NCBI GenBank assembly: GCA_021018995.1
Contig: CM037598.1
Location: 48,065,185 to 48,129,184, forward strand
Length of the DNA: 64,000 nucleotides
Direction of reading: 5' to 3'
From: Chloranthus sessilifolius
Taxonomy: Eukaryota; Streptophyta; Magnoliopsida; Chloranthales; Chloranthaceae
The notes below the pieces were generated by a model, which ran no database searches, had not been told where the DNA came from, and saw nothing but the letters and a program-made list of their open reading frames with translations. A program made the position numbers and the translations under genes. This document shows, in pieces, positions 11,174 through 22,024 of this stretch. Position 1 is the stretch's first letter. Each line of letters opens with the position of its first letter.

Positions 11174-12984
11174 TGTTGAGAACTGGAAAATACTATTTTT
11201 CACCCCTTAATCTGGGCCTTGATAGACCCTTGAGAGAACTAAATAAGTGTTTTAAGTGTTTGTTTTACAGCTAACAATAAAGGCAGGCTTAACGTTGAAA
11301 GTAGCTCAAAAGTGCCAAAAAGATGACATTCCATGTCAATCCAAAGGAAGAAAGAGAAGAAACAACCTCACTAGCTGTTGAAAGGTCTGAATTGAAGAGG
11401 CAAAGACCTGGTCTCAACCCAGAAAAGAAGTATGGAGCAATTCGAACAGAAAAATGCACTACAGAGTACTTTTCGCAAAGAACCTGAAACTCTACGAAAA
11501 GAACAAAAACTCCAGGCTTAGCTTTCGAAGAGCATCTGAACTCTTCGAAGAGATGATTTACCTTTTCGAAAAGAAGAAAACTCAAACAGACCGAACCTTG
11601 CGAAAAGAGCTTCAGGTGTTACAACACCTTGCAAAAAGCCCCCTAAGCTTTGCGAAAAGGTATTCTGGAGGTTCCCAACTTTTGCAAGGGCAATTGATGT
11701 CTACATTTCACGTGGCCCAATGCATCTAAAAACCTAGGGACATTCCAGAAGATTCTAAGCATGAAGCGAAGGCATATTCCACCCCACGTGAGCACCCAGA
11801 GATGAAATAACTTGGCGGGAACTTCTAAAAACTCTAACAGACTTTCAAAATACATAACAGAATCGATGCCATTTTCACCTAATTGGTTGAACTAGATCAA
11901 GGAATTCTGATTGGCCAGAATAGTTCTGGATCCTCGTGCTCGACTACCATTGGTCAATACAGATCTGAGCACTTCTGATTGGTCGATACACATCTGAGTT
12001 GGACTTAGGAAAAACTATAAATAGACGAACCATTTGCCCAATTTGGGCATCCAGATTTTGAGTTTCATTCCTATTCCCCCATTTCCAAACCAGATAGTTT
12101 GTCTGAAATCCCTGTAATGGCTTCACTTTTACTTGCAATTGAGAGCTGTGAGATATTTCTGTAATTCAAAAGAGAGTTGTATTCAAGACTACAAATCTGA
12201 GAGTTGTTTAAGCTGTGCTCTGTAATTGTAATGGTGGATTTGAAAAGGTTGCTGTAAACCGTATATTCTCAATTGGACTCATGTTAAGGGTTCCCTCTGA
12301 TCTCTTTATTGCATTAGACTCCTTTAGATTTACTGTTTTTCATACAATTTCCCTTGATTCATTAATCCTGTGAGAATTAGTGTTGATAACCTAATCTCTC
12401 ACGGCATTTGTAGTGATGCTTCTTGTTCTAAACTAAGGCTTTGGATTAAAGACTATTGGATGGTTTGTGGCCATTAAAGTGGACAGACCATAGCCATAAG
12501 CTTAAACCTAATCCTTAAATTAGATTTATTTCTCTTACATCTGCGCTTGTAGCCAGATGAAGATTGGATCATCTCTCAGTTGAGCTGCAGTCATTCTCAT
12601 TAGATTTCAAGGACCAAATCAAAGTTAGATATAACTTTTCCATTTTTTATAAGTTTACCTCAAACGTTCCCCCAACTCGGATCTGGATCATTTAGTTTAA
12701 CTTTTACTTTTATCATTTAGTTAATGTGACAAATTCAACCTCCCATCTTATGTGCTTTCTAGATAGGATAAGAGGCCAGATCTGGTAGCTCAGATCTGGA
12801 GGTTTATCTTGCATTTTAGACAAATTCTCTGTGGACGATCTTTCAGTCACTTACATTTAAAACTTGTTATAATTGGCCCTGATCTTGCAGGCTAATTCAC
12901 TTCTGCCTGTGCTGATATTTCTTTACTCTTTTTAATATTCTAGATTCAGTATAATTTAGCAGTTGCAAACCTGTTTTCAAAACA
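11174..12984 (+). repeat. full-length LTR of Athila-like element
   Basis: It starts TGTTGAGAACTGG directly after the polypurine tract and ends near TTTTCAAAACA; the exact 3' base could be a few bases later. About 1.8 kb. It aligns with 2365-3653 and more distantly with 40258-42237. It carries TTCGCAAAGAA, TTCGAAAAGAA and TTCGAAGAG words at 11440-11670 and a TATA box at 12016. There is no primer-binding site after it, as expected for a 3' LTR. No target duplication can be tested because the outer left end of the element is outside the window or lost. Confidence 0.75.
12016..12023 (+). promoter_or_regulatory. TATA box of LTR promoter
   Basis: TATAAATA in the same 20-bp context as 3418-3425. 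Conservation in two otherwise diverged LTRs supports a functional core promoter. Confidence 0.6.
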
Positions 12985-13135
12985 CACATAAATCAAGCAC
13001 ACTAAGAAGCAACAACACCAAGCTAGGAGAAGACGAGAACCCCATCTTACCGGCTATGATGGAATTGACGTCCACGTCGTGGCCTTTGATAAAAAGAAAA
13101 AGAAAATATATATATATACAAGATCAAAGCAAGAG

Positions 13136-13330
13136 GGACGTAGTGAAAACCTGAAGGGGCGCTACAGGTAAAAAGAGAGAGTTTGTGCAGACCAGGTGAA
13201 AACCTGAAAGGGCATCGGGGGTAAAAACGCAAACCTATGGACATAGTGAAAACCCGAGAGGGCGCTACGGGTGAAAAGAGGGAAACAATGGGCACGACGA
13301 AAACCCACCTTGGGCGTTGTGAGTAAGAAT
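13136..13330. repeat. four imperfect ~50-bp tandem units (GTGAAAACC...GGGCGCTAC)
   Basis: Four units in a row share GTGAAAACC(T/C)G, then AGGGCGCTACGGGT-like text, then AAAAGAG. They start near 13138, 13196, 13246 and 13294; the fourth is the most diverged (GACGAAAACCCACCTTGGGCG). Similar blocks occur in several plant retroelement noncoding regions as I remember them. Their role is unknown. A (TA)n-like AAAATATATATATATA lies just before the first unit. Confidence 0.7.
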
Positions 13331-14123
13331 ATTGAAAAAGAAGAAAAGGTTAAAAGATAATAAGAATGATCCCTTGGTTACACTCCCGTACACTCGACTC
13401 CTGACTGGGCCACTCATGTTAGCTCAAATCAGGTTCCCAACCAAGAATGTCTTAAATGGCTGCACCATCAAATGTATGACCCAGGGTAAGGAGAGAAGGT
13501 CGATTCGATCCAAAGGGATGGATGTTTCGGCCTCAGTAAAAGTTGCTAACCTCACTCAAACCTAATCACGTGAAAGAGGGGTTCGATCATGCTCAAAAGA
13601 GGATCCGTCATCCCTCCGATAATTAAGGCATCAAACCAAAAAAAAAAAAGAGAGGAAGAAAAAGAAAAAACCACAAAAAGAGTTAATGATCTTCTCTACC
13701 CAACACTGTGCACACCCCACTCCGAGATGATTGGCTCGATGACCGAAAAGGCCACTTTTGTAAAAGATAATACACTTTCCTTTTCCATTTTCACACCACT
13801 GTGTGCGCCACAGGAATAGCCGGCACAAACCCCCAATTTATCATTTTACGAAAACAAAATAGAGAAGATAAAATCCTTGTAAAAAGATAGATTTCCTTTT
13901 TTTATTACAAGTCTGTACTTGGCTGACACCACATCCCAAAAGATAATATGTGTGATGTCTAGCTTCTATCTAGCTTCTTTCTTTCTTTTTTACAAAAGTG
14001 CAGAAAAACAACAAAAAAAAAATAAAGAAAATATGGATACCAAAAAATATGTATCTGAATAGGGGTTTCTTACGCCCCTTTCTCTAAGTTTGATATGTGC
14101 AAAAAGATATGTGCAGGATGGAC
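13331..14123. other. no gene seen
   Basis: AT- and A-rich sequence with short A runs (13629-13655). It probably is transposon-derived flanking or 3' noncoding sequence of the minus-strand gene that follows. No domain, splice pair or inverted repeat is convincing. Confidence 0.4.
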
Positions 14124-14321
14124 TCAACGACCTAGTTCGCGCTTCACGGCGCAAATCTCTGCACATAGGGCATCCTCCTGTACGTCCCGCTCAGTCATCC
14201 AATGACCGTGAATGCTCCTATACCGCTTTCGAGACACGTCGGTAGCACCAAGAGCATCATTCAAGGCTCCTCCTTGACGGAAGACCCCGCACTCGGCTAC
14301 ATCATCTCTGGCCTCTACCAT
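14124..14321 (-). CDS. possible C-terminal exon of the DUF7745-like gene
   Basis: A 65-residue open frame on the minus strand, downstream in transcription order of the mobile-domain-like pseudogene at 14397-15650. It is hydrophilic and charged and ends EICAVKRELGR. I do not recognise it. It is listed because it is the only open stretch in the expected place for a terminal exon; it may be chance. Confidence 0.25.
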   Translation of the reverse strand: MVEARDDVAECGVFRQGGALNDALGATDVSRKRYRSIHGHWMTERDVQEDALCAEICAVKRELGR

Positions 14322-14396
14322 TTTTGCTCTAACCTTTTATTTTTTTGAATGTTAATGCAAAATGCATTTTTCGTCCTCTAGCAGCTCAATACAGGC

Positions 14397-15650
14397 TTAA
14401 AGTGCTGACTCCTTCTTCAGCCAAGGCCCTCCCACATCGTCGCTCTCTACCTGATCTAGATGATCAACAGTAGGCTGCTCGGATGACAGCCAGGTCTCGT
14501 ACTCGGGGGAGGACATAACTAAACTCCCTTGCTCCAAGCCGCACATAAGCATTGACTGACGCATCTCCCAGAGAGCAGCAATCTGATCCATGTCCCCAGA
14601 GGACCCCCAAGAAAAGATTAAATAACATAAAGGGGGTTTCGTCCCGCAAGGCACCAGCTGAGAACAGCCGATCTGATGCAACACCCGAAATGGGAAGTAG
14701 AAGGTACTGCCAGTCAATCCAAGGAGGGTGATGCCCTCATGGTCTCTAGAGAGAACCACTGGGAAGGTCCAATCTAACCAAGGAAGTCTCCATACCAGCT
14801 CTGCATCAGTCAGCCAAAGCTTTAACTCTAACATATCTCCCTGTGGAAGCATGTGGCACCTGCCCAAAAAGCATCAGACCACCTCACCACGAACAAAATA
14901 GAAGCGAGGCATTGGTCCCAAAATCGCAAGATGCTCTCCTAGCCAGACCTGGTGCAGATGCGAACATCCCTTGAGGCACCCCACCTTGCCCAGAGTAAAA
15001 GTATCAAGACAATGATAGAGTTCAGCTAAGACCAGATGCATCACTAATCGCCCCCTCTCTGATTCTGTCAAAAGGTCGCAGAGAGCAAGGGAGAAGCTCT
15101 CTCCCCCAGTGAAGAAAAGGATTTTAGAAATGAGACCTAGAGCAAAGACCTTCACATTGAACACGTTCTAGACTGGCAATTTTCGAAGGCTTTCGTCACC
15201 AAAAAGTTCTCTTAAGAATTTTATCGAACACCTGGTGGGCCCTCTAATGAAACTTTTTTCATATTCGGATTTCTTCAAACTCAGAGTGAGGTAGACGGCT
15301 TTAGCATAGCCCGGCTTCGGCACAACTCTGGCAAGGCCTCTGTGGAGTTTCAAGCTTGACAGATTGAAGAGCTCTTCTAGTGTGGGAGATAGTTCCCGCT
15401 TCCCAAAATGGAATACATGGACATTCACATCCCAAAAGGAGGTTGCCGCATGAAGTAGGTCCCACCGTGGAGAAACCTCAAGGAAGGATGAGAGGCGCGA
15501 CAATCCTAGCCGATCTAAATCAATGAGCTCACTCTCATTCAAGCTCCCAAGCCAACTTTTGAGAAAACTGGGTCCTAAGCCCAAAGAGGAGAGTAAATTG
15601 GTTCCGGGCCCTCCATGTAAGGGAGGGTTGGAAAGCAGGTCCATTGACAT
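14397..15650 (-). pseudogene. plant mobile domain / DUF7745-like transposon gene
   Basis: A single minus-strand frame runs from ATG 15650 to 14397, about 417 codons, broken only by a TAG at 15168-15170 and a stop at 14874-14876. The three pieces stay in phase. Recognisable blocks in order are RWDLLHAATSFWDVNVHVFHF with LSPTLEELFNL (N-terminal), LILAELYHCLD-like text and the middle GCSHLHQVWLGEHL, then WTFPVVLSRDHEGITLLGLTGSTFYFP. This order fits the DUF7745/plant-mobile-domain proteins that multiply with plant transposons. The function is unknown; related domains in host MAIN/MAIL proteins act in silencing (general knowledge). The small number of lesions suggests a young pseudogene. Confidence 0.6.
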
Positions 15651-15810
15651 ACAAGGATTTTTCTAAAATGTAAAAATTCGATGGACCCGCGCTTGGGAAG
15701 GCAAGGAGAGAAAAAGTAGTAGAAAAAGTCAAGCTAAAATGAAAAGAGAAGGAAAAGGGACCATTCTCGAGCTTAAAAGGGCCCACTGCCCCCCCCAGGA
15801 AGCACCTGGC

Positions 15811-15881
15811 GCATGTATTACATGCAACAGTGCTTTTTGCCCAAGAATTGGCCTGGCACATGTAATACATGTGCCAAACCA
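15811..15881. repeat. two related palindromes (CATGTAATACATG type)
   Basis: GCATGTATTACATGC near 15813-15827 and TGGCACATGTAATACATGTGCCA near 15855-15877 are near-perfect palindromes sharing the core ATGTA(A/T)TACAT. They lie about 160 bp upstream of the minus-strand ATG at 15650, a position suited to promoter elements, but no function is shown. Confidence 0.55.
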
Positions 15882-15915
15882 ATCTGCCCCCCTTACACAA
15901 CAAATGTGAGGTTTT

Positions 15916-15944
15916 GGGGGGGCGGGGGGGGGGGGGGGGGGGGG
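15916..15944 (+). repeat. poly-G tract
   Basis: Seven G, one C, then about 21 G. Such a run could fold as a G-quadruplex, and its length is prone to sequencing or assembly error. It lies upstream of the minus-strand mobile-domain-like gene. Confidence 0.9.
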
Positions 15945-16739
15945 TTTGGTCTTTGCTGGACCCCCCTAGCCAGTTCGCCTATGCTTCATGCTGTCATCAC
16001 ATAACAAAAAAAAAATTCTATTGCACCTAACTTATATAAGCATTTATTTGTGCAGGAAAAAAATCCACATCAAAGGCGAATAAAACATTAAACAAAGCAG
16101 GTAGCCTAGAAGGCCCTCTTTTTTACCAAAATCAAACCCTTCCTGCAAGCAATCAGATACAATACAAGGGAAGGCATGCGATAAAAAGGAAAAAGCACTA
16201 ATATTCCAAAGAAGCTGAAAAACCATCCAAAAGAAAATGAACAAAGCATCACATCATCCATTACAAATTGATCAAAATCCCAAAGAGAATATGTCCCAGA
16301 ATGTCTAAAGTTCAAAACCAAGAGCTAAGCCTAATCCTTGGTGGCGCCCTTCGATTTCTTTCGCCGACATGAAGAGCTTTGATAGGTCCGAATGCCTCCT
16401 ACCCGAGTCCATGCCTAAAAAAGTCGGCTGAGCAGGGAGCGCGACTCCTTTTCACGGTGCACGCGGAAAGACAATAACCAATTAGATCAGTCGAAAGAAA
16501 TGGCAAGGCAATAATCAAAGAGCGATCAGTATGATGCTCACCACTTCCACATCCCGGAGACCGACAATGTTACGGTACTATTCGGTCTGATTCACAGTCA
16601 ACTCATAGTCCTGCATTCAGAAAAAATAAGGATCTCAGCTATAAGGGCTACAGGTACAAATACAAGCATATCTCTGAAAAGGAAAAAAGCATGTAGAAAT
16701 GGAAAAACTTACCCCGGGAAATAACTTGGGAGGGGGAAC

Positions 16740-17316
16740 CTAGATGGCCTCTGTAGATATGCTGGTCCGCTCCTCTATGGCCTTACATAAACCACCAAGG
16801 AAAGCATCATCGAGGCGCCTGAAGGTCCCCTGGACCTCCATGATCGAACTACCATAGGCGCCATCACTAAAGGCTCCAGATGAAGGACCAGCTCCTAAGG
16901 CATCAACAGCACTCGCCGCCACCCCATCATCATCATCAGAGTCGCCTCCCTGCTCAAACTGTGAAAAGAAATAGGGTTTCCATTAGTCGAGATGACAAGT
17001 CAACCAAAGCCACAGGGAGCCAATCTGAAAGAGAAGGAAGAACTACCTGAGAGCGTGGGCTGCCAAAAGCTAAGAAGTTTGCGTTAGGAACGAAGCGTGG
17101 GAGAAGAGACCGATAAGGAAAAGACTCATACCACATTCGATAGTCCCTGAGCATCAGGAAGGCATCGATAGGGACCTCGTTTTGAAGGAATCCGACAGTG
17201 AGCTCCTCTATACTACCCACGGGCGCCATGACATCTGCAGGAGGAGCCAAGGGCACAACAGGATAGTTGCAATACTGATGAACTACCCGCCCCCCAGGTA
17301 ATAAGCCCTGACCCAA
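16740..17316 (-). CDS. hypothetical minus-strand protein, two putative exons
   Basis: A first open block (17316-17048) reads PVVPLAPPADVMAPVGS and RDYRMWYESFPYRSLLPRF, then reaches a good donor (CTCAG|GTAGTTC). A second block (about 16962-16740) begins after a TTTTCACAG acceptor with FEQGGDSDDDDG, continues as a Gly/Ser/Asp-rich segment and ends EERTSISTEAI before a TAG at 16740. The family is not recognised. It may be the C-terminal part of the same class of transposon gene as 14397-15650, in an upstream copy. The 5' side is cut by a fragment of hAT terminus at 17320. Confidence 0.35.
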
Positions 17317-17319
17317 GCT

Positions 17320-17408
17320 GATACATTGAATGTATTGGACGATACCCGGTACGTATCGTCCTGGAGGTCAGGACGATACGTACCGGAAATTCGGTATTTT
17401 GACCCTTG
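17320..17408 (-). mobile_element. orphan left terminus of hAT family (inverted)
   Basis: The reverse complement begins GGGTCAAAATACCG, then carries the paired blocks GGTACGTATCGTCC and GGACGATACGTACC, then ATACATTCAATGTAT. This matches bases 57267-57360, the left end of the second full-length hAT, almost base for base. The inner side ends abruptly at 17320 against the unrelated ORF, so only about 90 bp of terminus survive. It shows a third insertion of this family in the window. Confidence 0.8.
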
Positions 17409-18312
17409 ACGTATATGGAGTGCAACTGCTATATTCAAGTTAATTGTCCTTTTATACTTTTTAAAGCAAGTTTCATGAGCATTGCATTAGTTTTATCTCT
17501 AATCGAAATTGTGCATAATATTTTGTGAAGTTGCACTGGTACTTGATGATATAAAATTTAATTGCCTCCACATTTTACTCGCCAATAATTCTGTTAACAT
17601 GTTTTTCTTGTTTATTCCATAAATGAATTTTCTCTTATAAAAAATGCAGGGTATATATCTAGATATTATGGGGGTCATTTGCTGAGCTCGCAACTCACTC
17701 GGTTGTTAAATATTTCAAAGGATAATCACCACGGTGTTGGAACATCCATCCCGGTCGAGATGCTTGGAAACCTTCTAGAGTAGACTACCGGGACTATTGT
17801 AACTTCTTGGGTTAGTGTAGGGGTTTTAGGGAAATGTATTAAAGGACAATGTAATTTTGAAAGCGTTAATGAAAATATCATTTAATGTTTCTTTATTTGT
17901 CTTTTTGCACTACTTTGATGGTAAATTTCTTTTGCGCAATGAGATCTGTTGTAAGTCAGATTTTGGAGCGTGACAGTTTAGTAATAGAGAGGTTGTTCCT
18001 TTGGGAGTTAGTTCAACCAGGTTATGTTAGTGAACGTGTGTTAGTGTGCCACCTGAAATCGAGTTAAAGGTGATGTCTACTAGGACTAATAGAGCAGTTT
18101 GGGTGTAGTTTTTATGTGCCAATCAATTTCGTTAAAATAATAATAAAAAAAAAAAAAAAAAATTTAAAAGAAAAAAGGTTAGTAAATGAATATAAATAAA
18201 TAAATAAATAAAATCCTTAGAATGGGTATTTGGTAATTCATTTAAACCTTGGTTTCAGATGATTGGTCAAATGATTGACTAATTGGCTTCCCTCAATTTT
18301 GTTTAAGACATC
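17409..18312. other. AT-rich sequence, possibly old LTR remnant
   Basis: No gene is supported. A block near 17675-17705 (TTTGCTGAGCTCGCAACTCACTC) recalls the mid-LTR GCTTAG...GCTCACTCCGA block of the Tekay LTRs here, so this may be a decayed relative. An A run and (AAAT)n simple repeat lie at 18145-18215. Confidence 0.3.
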
Positions 18313-18563
18313 ATGGTTAGGACCGACTCCAGCACTATTGCCGATGAGGAGACATATACACCTGGGGATCCTAGTAGTGATGAGGACCGAGATATGGAGG
18401 AGGATACTTATACACATGGGGATCCTATTAGTGACGAAGATCTGGACATGGAATACACCTATAGTTCAGGGGATGTAGACAGCGATGAGGACAAGCTGGC
18501 AACTTTATGCCTGATTGTGTCAGCACAGGATTATGGTGATGATCACCCGTCAGATATTCATGA
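18313..18563 (+). pseudogene. acidic repeat protein, upstream half (split by solo LTR)
   Basis: ATG 18313 opens a strongly acidic frame with three imperfect repeats of about 17 residues built on TYT.GDP.SDED.DMEE. It reads ...DIH and is then interrupted at 18564 by an LTR. When the LTR and one copy of the CATGA duplication are ignored, the frame continues without a stop into 20817 (EVINVPDSP). The family is not recognised. An acidic tract plus a hydrophobic core flanked by acids resembles SUMO-interacting proteins, but that is inference. It may be a retroelement accessory ORF or a host gene fragment; no intron is evident. Confidence 0.45.
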
Positions 18564-20811
18564 TGTAACATCCCCGGAATTTCCGACCCTTAAGCATCGA
18601 CCAAGTGCATGTGTCCGGTACGACACATTGGTGTAAAGAATTAAATAGCTAATTGTGTACGTGGCAACATAGGCTCTATAAGAGCACCCACTATTCAGAG
18701 CTCGTCCCGTAGACAAGAGGTTTAGGGATTTAAAATGGTTGAGAACAACTTGTGCCTCATTTGAACCCTTTTTGGATATAGGCTAATACACAAATTTAAG
18801 TGCTCTAGCTTCATACCGAATAAAACACTTTTGGATAAGAACTAACACACAGTTACGGTGTGATAGCTTAACACCACACCAAACCCATGTATAAGTGAAG
18901 CTTCTCACGTAAGCTTCATTTGCTTTGCATTGCATGAAAATTTAGAGAGAGAGAGAGGAGAGAGCTTGAGAGAAGAGAAGCCCAAACCCCTCTGTCATTG
19001 TTGTTGATCTCCTGCTCAACTTTCTTCTTTTTCGATTAATTACCGCAAGAAAGCATTGATCCTTGATGTGATTGTGATCCGAGTTATGACAACGAGGAAG
19101 CAAGGATTTCAAAACATCAGACGTGTGAGAGGCACAAACGCCGATATTTCGATACCGATCATCGTACACCTCGTTTATGTGAGTTTGAAAGGTAAGATCC
19201 CATAGATCATTATGGTTTAGATTATAGGTTTGATTGCCTTGGATTCATGTAAAGAATAAAGGAATTAAATGTGGAAAAAGTGCAAAAGAAAGAAATCTGA
19301 AATCGGGCAAAATGTGTAAAATAGCACAAATTCACCCGAGTGAATTACCTTTAGAATAAAAGGGAAAAGTCCCCGAGAAAATTGCTCACGCGAAATTCGC
19401 AAGCCAAAATTGCATTGATATTTTTCGCTCGCACGATTCAGTGTATGCCATATGAAATCGCTCGCACAATTTTTCCTGATTGGTTTGTTTTGAAGTTTTC
19501 TTTGGAAAACTTATGTAACTTCGACAATTATGCTTCATTAGTCATTGATGAATATTTTTGAATGCATTAAAATGTAGGTTATGGGTTGGATTCACCCATG
19601 AAGATCTTCGCATTGTTTTCGCGTGACTCCTAACCCAAGTAGGGGAAACTCAATATCATTTCCATTTTGACTTGATTTTCATAGATATCCTGATATGAAA
19701 CTCTGACTTTGAACCATTGAATATAGGCTTAGAAACTTGAATCTGAAATTGCATTGAACTCTGAAATTGTATACGAACTCTGAATTTGAATATGATTCCG
19801 AACTCTGGAATTAGATATGTGTTATCCACATTTTGACGAGATAAATTATGTTATAGTTGCATGTTTGATTTGAGGTTCATCTGAACGAATCACCCTGCTC
19901 TTTGAACTGGTACGGCGGTTTATCTGTACACTCCGAACCGTTCTGACGGTAATTTAATATGCTCAAGTATCCCTCATAACGCAGGGGCTTGTTGCACTTC
20001 TGAAAAGTGTTCATTGAACGACGATGGTTAGGGGATTCCCATCGGTAAAAGTCTTTGGCTCTCAATGCTATACTTGCTTGGGAGATTAGTTAAGTTATGG
20101 TTTTAAGTTAAGCATTCAGATAAGAAACCGCATGTTAAATACGAACCGAATAAGAACTCAGAAATATATGAAAACTCGGCTATGTTTGATTCAATTTGGA
20201 CCTTGTCCTTACAACTCTGTTTTGATACTAAAATGCCTATGAAATTGCCATTGAAATTCCGTTCTGAACTCTGTCACTGAATTACTATTTTGAATTCTGT
20301 CATTGAACCTATGCTTGATATGATAACATGCAAATTGATATTGACATTTTCTCTATTGAGCTTAGACTGTTAGCTCACCTCGACTATACGTCACAGGTAT
20401 AGGTCTAGATCTGGACTAAGAGTTGGAGACATATCTTGATTACGTTCCGGAGGAAGAAACAGATCTTCCGCTCGACGAGTTCTAACCATAGATTTGGGAT
20501 TTAGACCTGATATAGACTTGATTTTAGATTTTGGGCTTGGTACGTCCACTGATTTTATAGAGTGATAGAATCAGTATTTTTGTGCACACATTATGTATAC
20601 CACTGTTTAGGTGATGGTTGGCCATCACCGGTAGTTCATTTTGTTCCTTTTGTTCACGTGTTGTATAAAAATAAAATCTTTTTATTTTGCATATAAGATA
20701 TATGTTTAGTGTATGATATCTGCTTTGATTTCCGTATCTGTATGGATGTACCGAACCAATGGCGAACCGGCTTTCCCGAAGTTTCGTGTGCGGGAAAGTC
20801 GGGTCATCACA
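18564..20811 (+). mobile_element. solo LTR, Tekay/Del-type chromovirus
   Basis: It starts TGTAACATCCCC and ends GGGTCATCACA, 2,248 bp, with CATGA on both sides (18559-18563 and 20812-20816), a perfect 5-bp target duplication. It is related to the LTRs at 27894 and 38335 through shared blocks (GCTTAGACTGTTAGCTCAC, GGTGATGG..., the final GGGAAAGTCGGGTC). It has variants of the Tekay palindrome words (CTCACGCGAAATTCGC near 19386, TCGCTCGCACGATT near 19425). A complete LTR with target duplication and no internal region is the product of LTR-LTR recombination. It disrupts the acidic ORF. Confidence 0.92.
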
Positions 20812-21199
20812 CATGAGGTGATCAATGTCCCAGATAGTCCCTCTATCATCATACTTAGTGACGACTCTGAGGAGGAGATCGCGGTGGGCGGTGATCCACG
20901 AAGTGAGCCCGAGTACTTCCCTCCATATTTCGTGTTCGCTCCTCTAAGTATAGCCACCTACTAGCCATCCATTACCAGAGATAGAGAGGGAGATGACTGA
21001 GGTTGGGGTCCAGCTGCACGGGGTGACTAGCTCCCCTCCACACTTCGAGATCACACCAGCAATACCAGAGCCACCAACAGATTGTATTCTACTTGTTCGG
21101 GCGACAGAAATTGGAGATGGTTGGGATGAGTTTGTGGCACCACTCTATGATGAATGGAGTTATGTCACAAAGACGGACACAAGCAGACAAAACAAATAG
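20812..21199 (+). pseudogene. acidic repeat protein, downstream half
   Basis: It continues the frame of 18313-18563 after the solo LTR: VINVPDSPS, IIILSDDSEEE and FPPYFVFAPLS, ending at a stop near 20961. A second open stretch at 20993-21199 in the next frame (FEITPAIPEPPTDC, WDEFVAPLYDEW) probably belongs to the same gene after a +1 shift. The hydrophobic IIIL flanked by SDDSEEE is the look of a SUMO-interaction motif. The gene cannot be named. Confidence 0.4.
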
Positions 21200-22024
21200 T
21201 AAGGGAGCGTTCGGTGTGGAGATTGGCAGTTGATAAAATAACCATGGTTTAGAAGGTCATTGTCGTGACATCTGAAATTTTTTGAGAGTTTTGGATTTCT
21301 GATGTAGTTTGTAAAACATGAATCTATTTTGAAGTATGATGCATGGGTCAAAATATCGGATTTCCGATACATTCAATGTATCGGCGATACATTGAATGTA
21401 TCGGTTTGATACATTCAAAAAAAAAAAAAATTCCAAAAAAATATTAAAAAATCTCAATAAAATCTGAAAAATTATATTTATTTATTTTGTATTTATTTCA
21501 ACTATTTTTTCTTATATATTTGACTTATTTAATGCATTATTTAGATGAATATATAAGTAACATACCTATTTTGTGACTTAACCCAAGTCACATGCCTATT
21601 TTGTGACTTATTTTTGACGTACGATCACATTTTTTGACTTAATGTAATAGATCTTCTAACATTATTTTTGACCAGCTGATCACATGCCTATTTTGTTTCC
21701 CCTTTCCCTTCTTGAATTCTTTGAAATGAAGAAATTAGGATTGATGCAAAATTGCTTCACTTTCATATATATTCTTAGAGCTTATACAAATTTAGAAGGA
21801 ATATGCTCTAACTGCCATTAAATCCTCTTAACTAAATGTTTTACCCTGGCATATGGGTTTGTTTATATATATATAGATTATTTATTAACAATATTTCATA
21901 ATTTGATCGACACAGTCACTCATAAACTAAATTACAATGTATATTGACAAAAATAAATTATATATTGTCAAAATTAATAGCTATGTTGATAACAATAAAT
22001 TTAATTGTACATGAAAAACTTACT

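Noticed and set aside
17320..17408. Complete short hAT-derived MITE
   Set aside because: Only one terminus is present; no GATATTTTGACCC-like partner or 8-bp duplication is found on the inner side.
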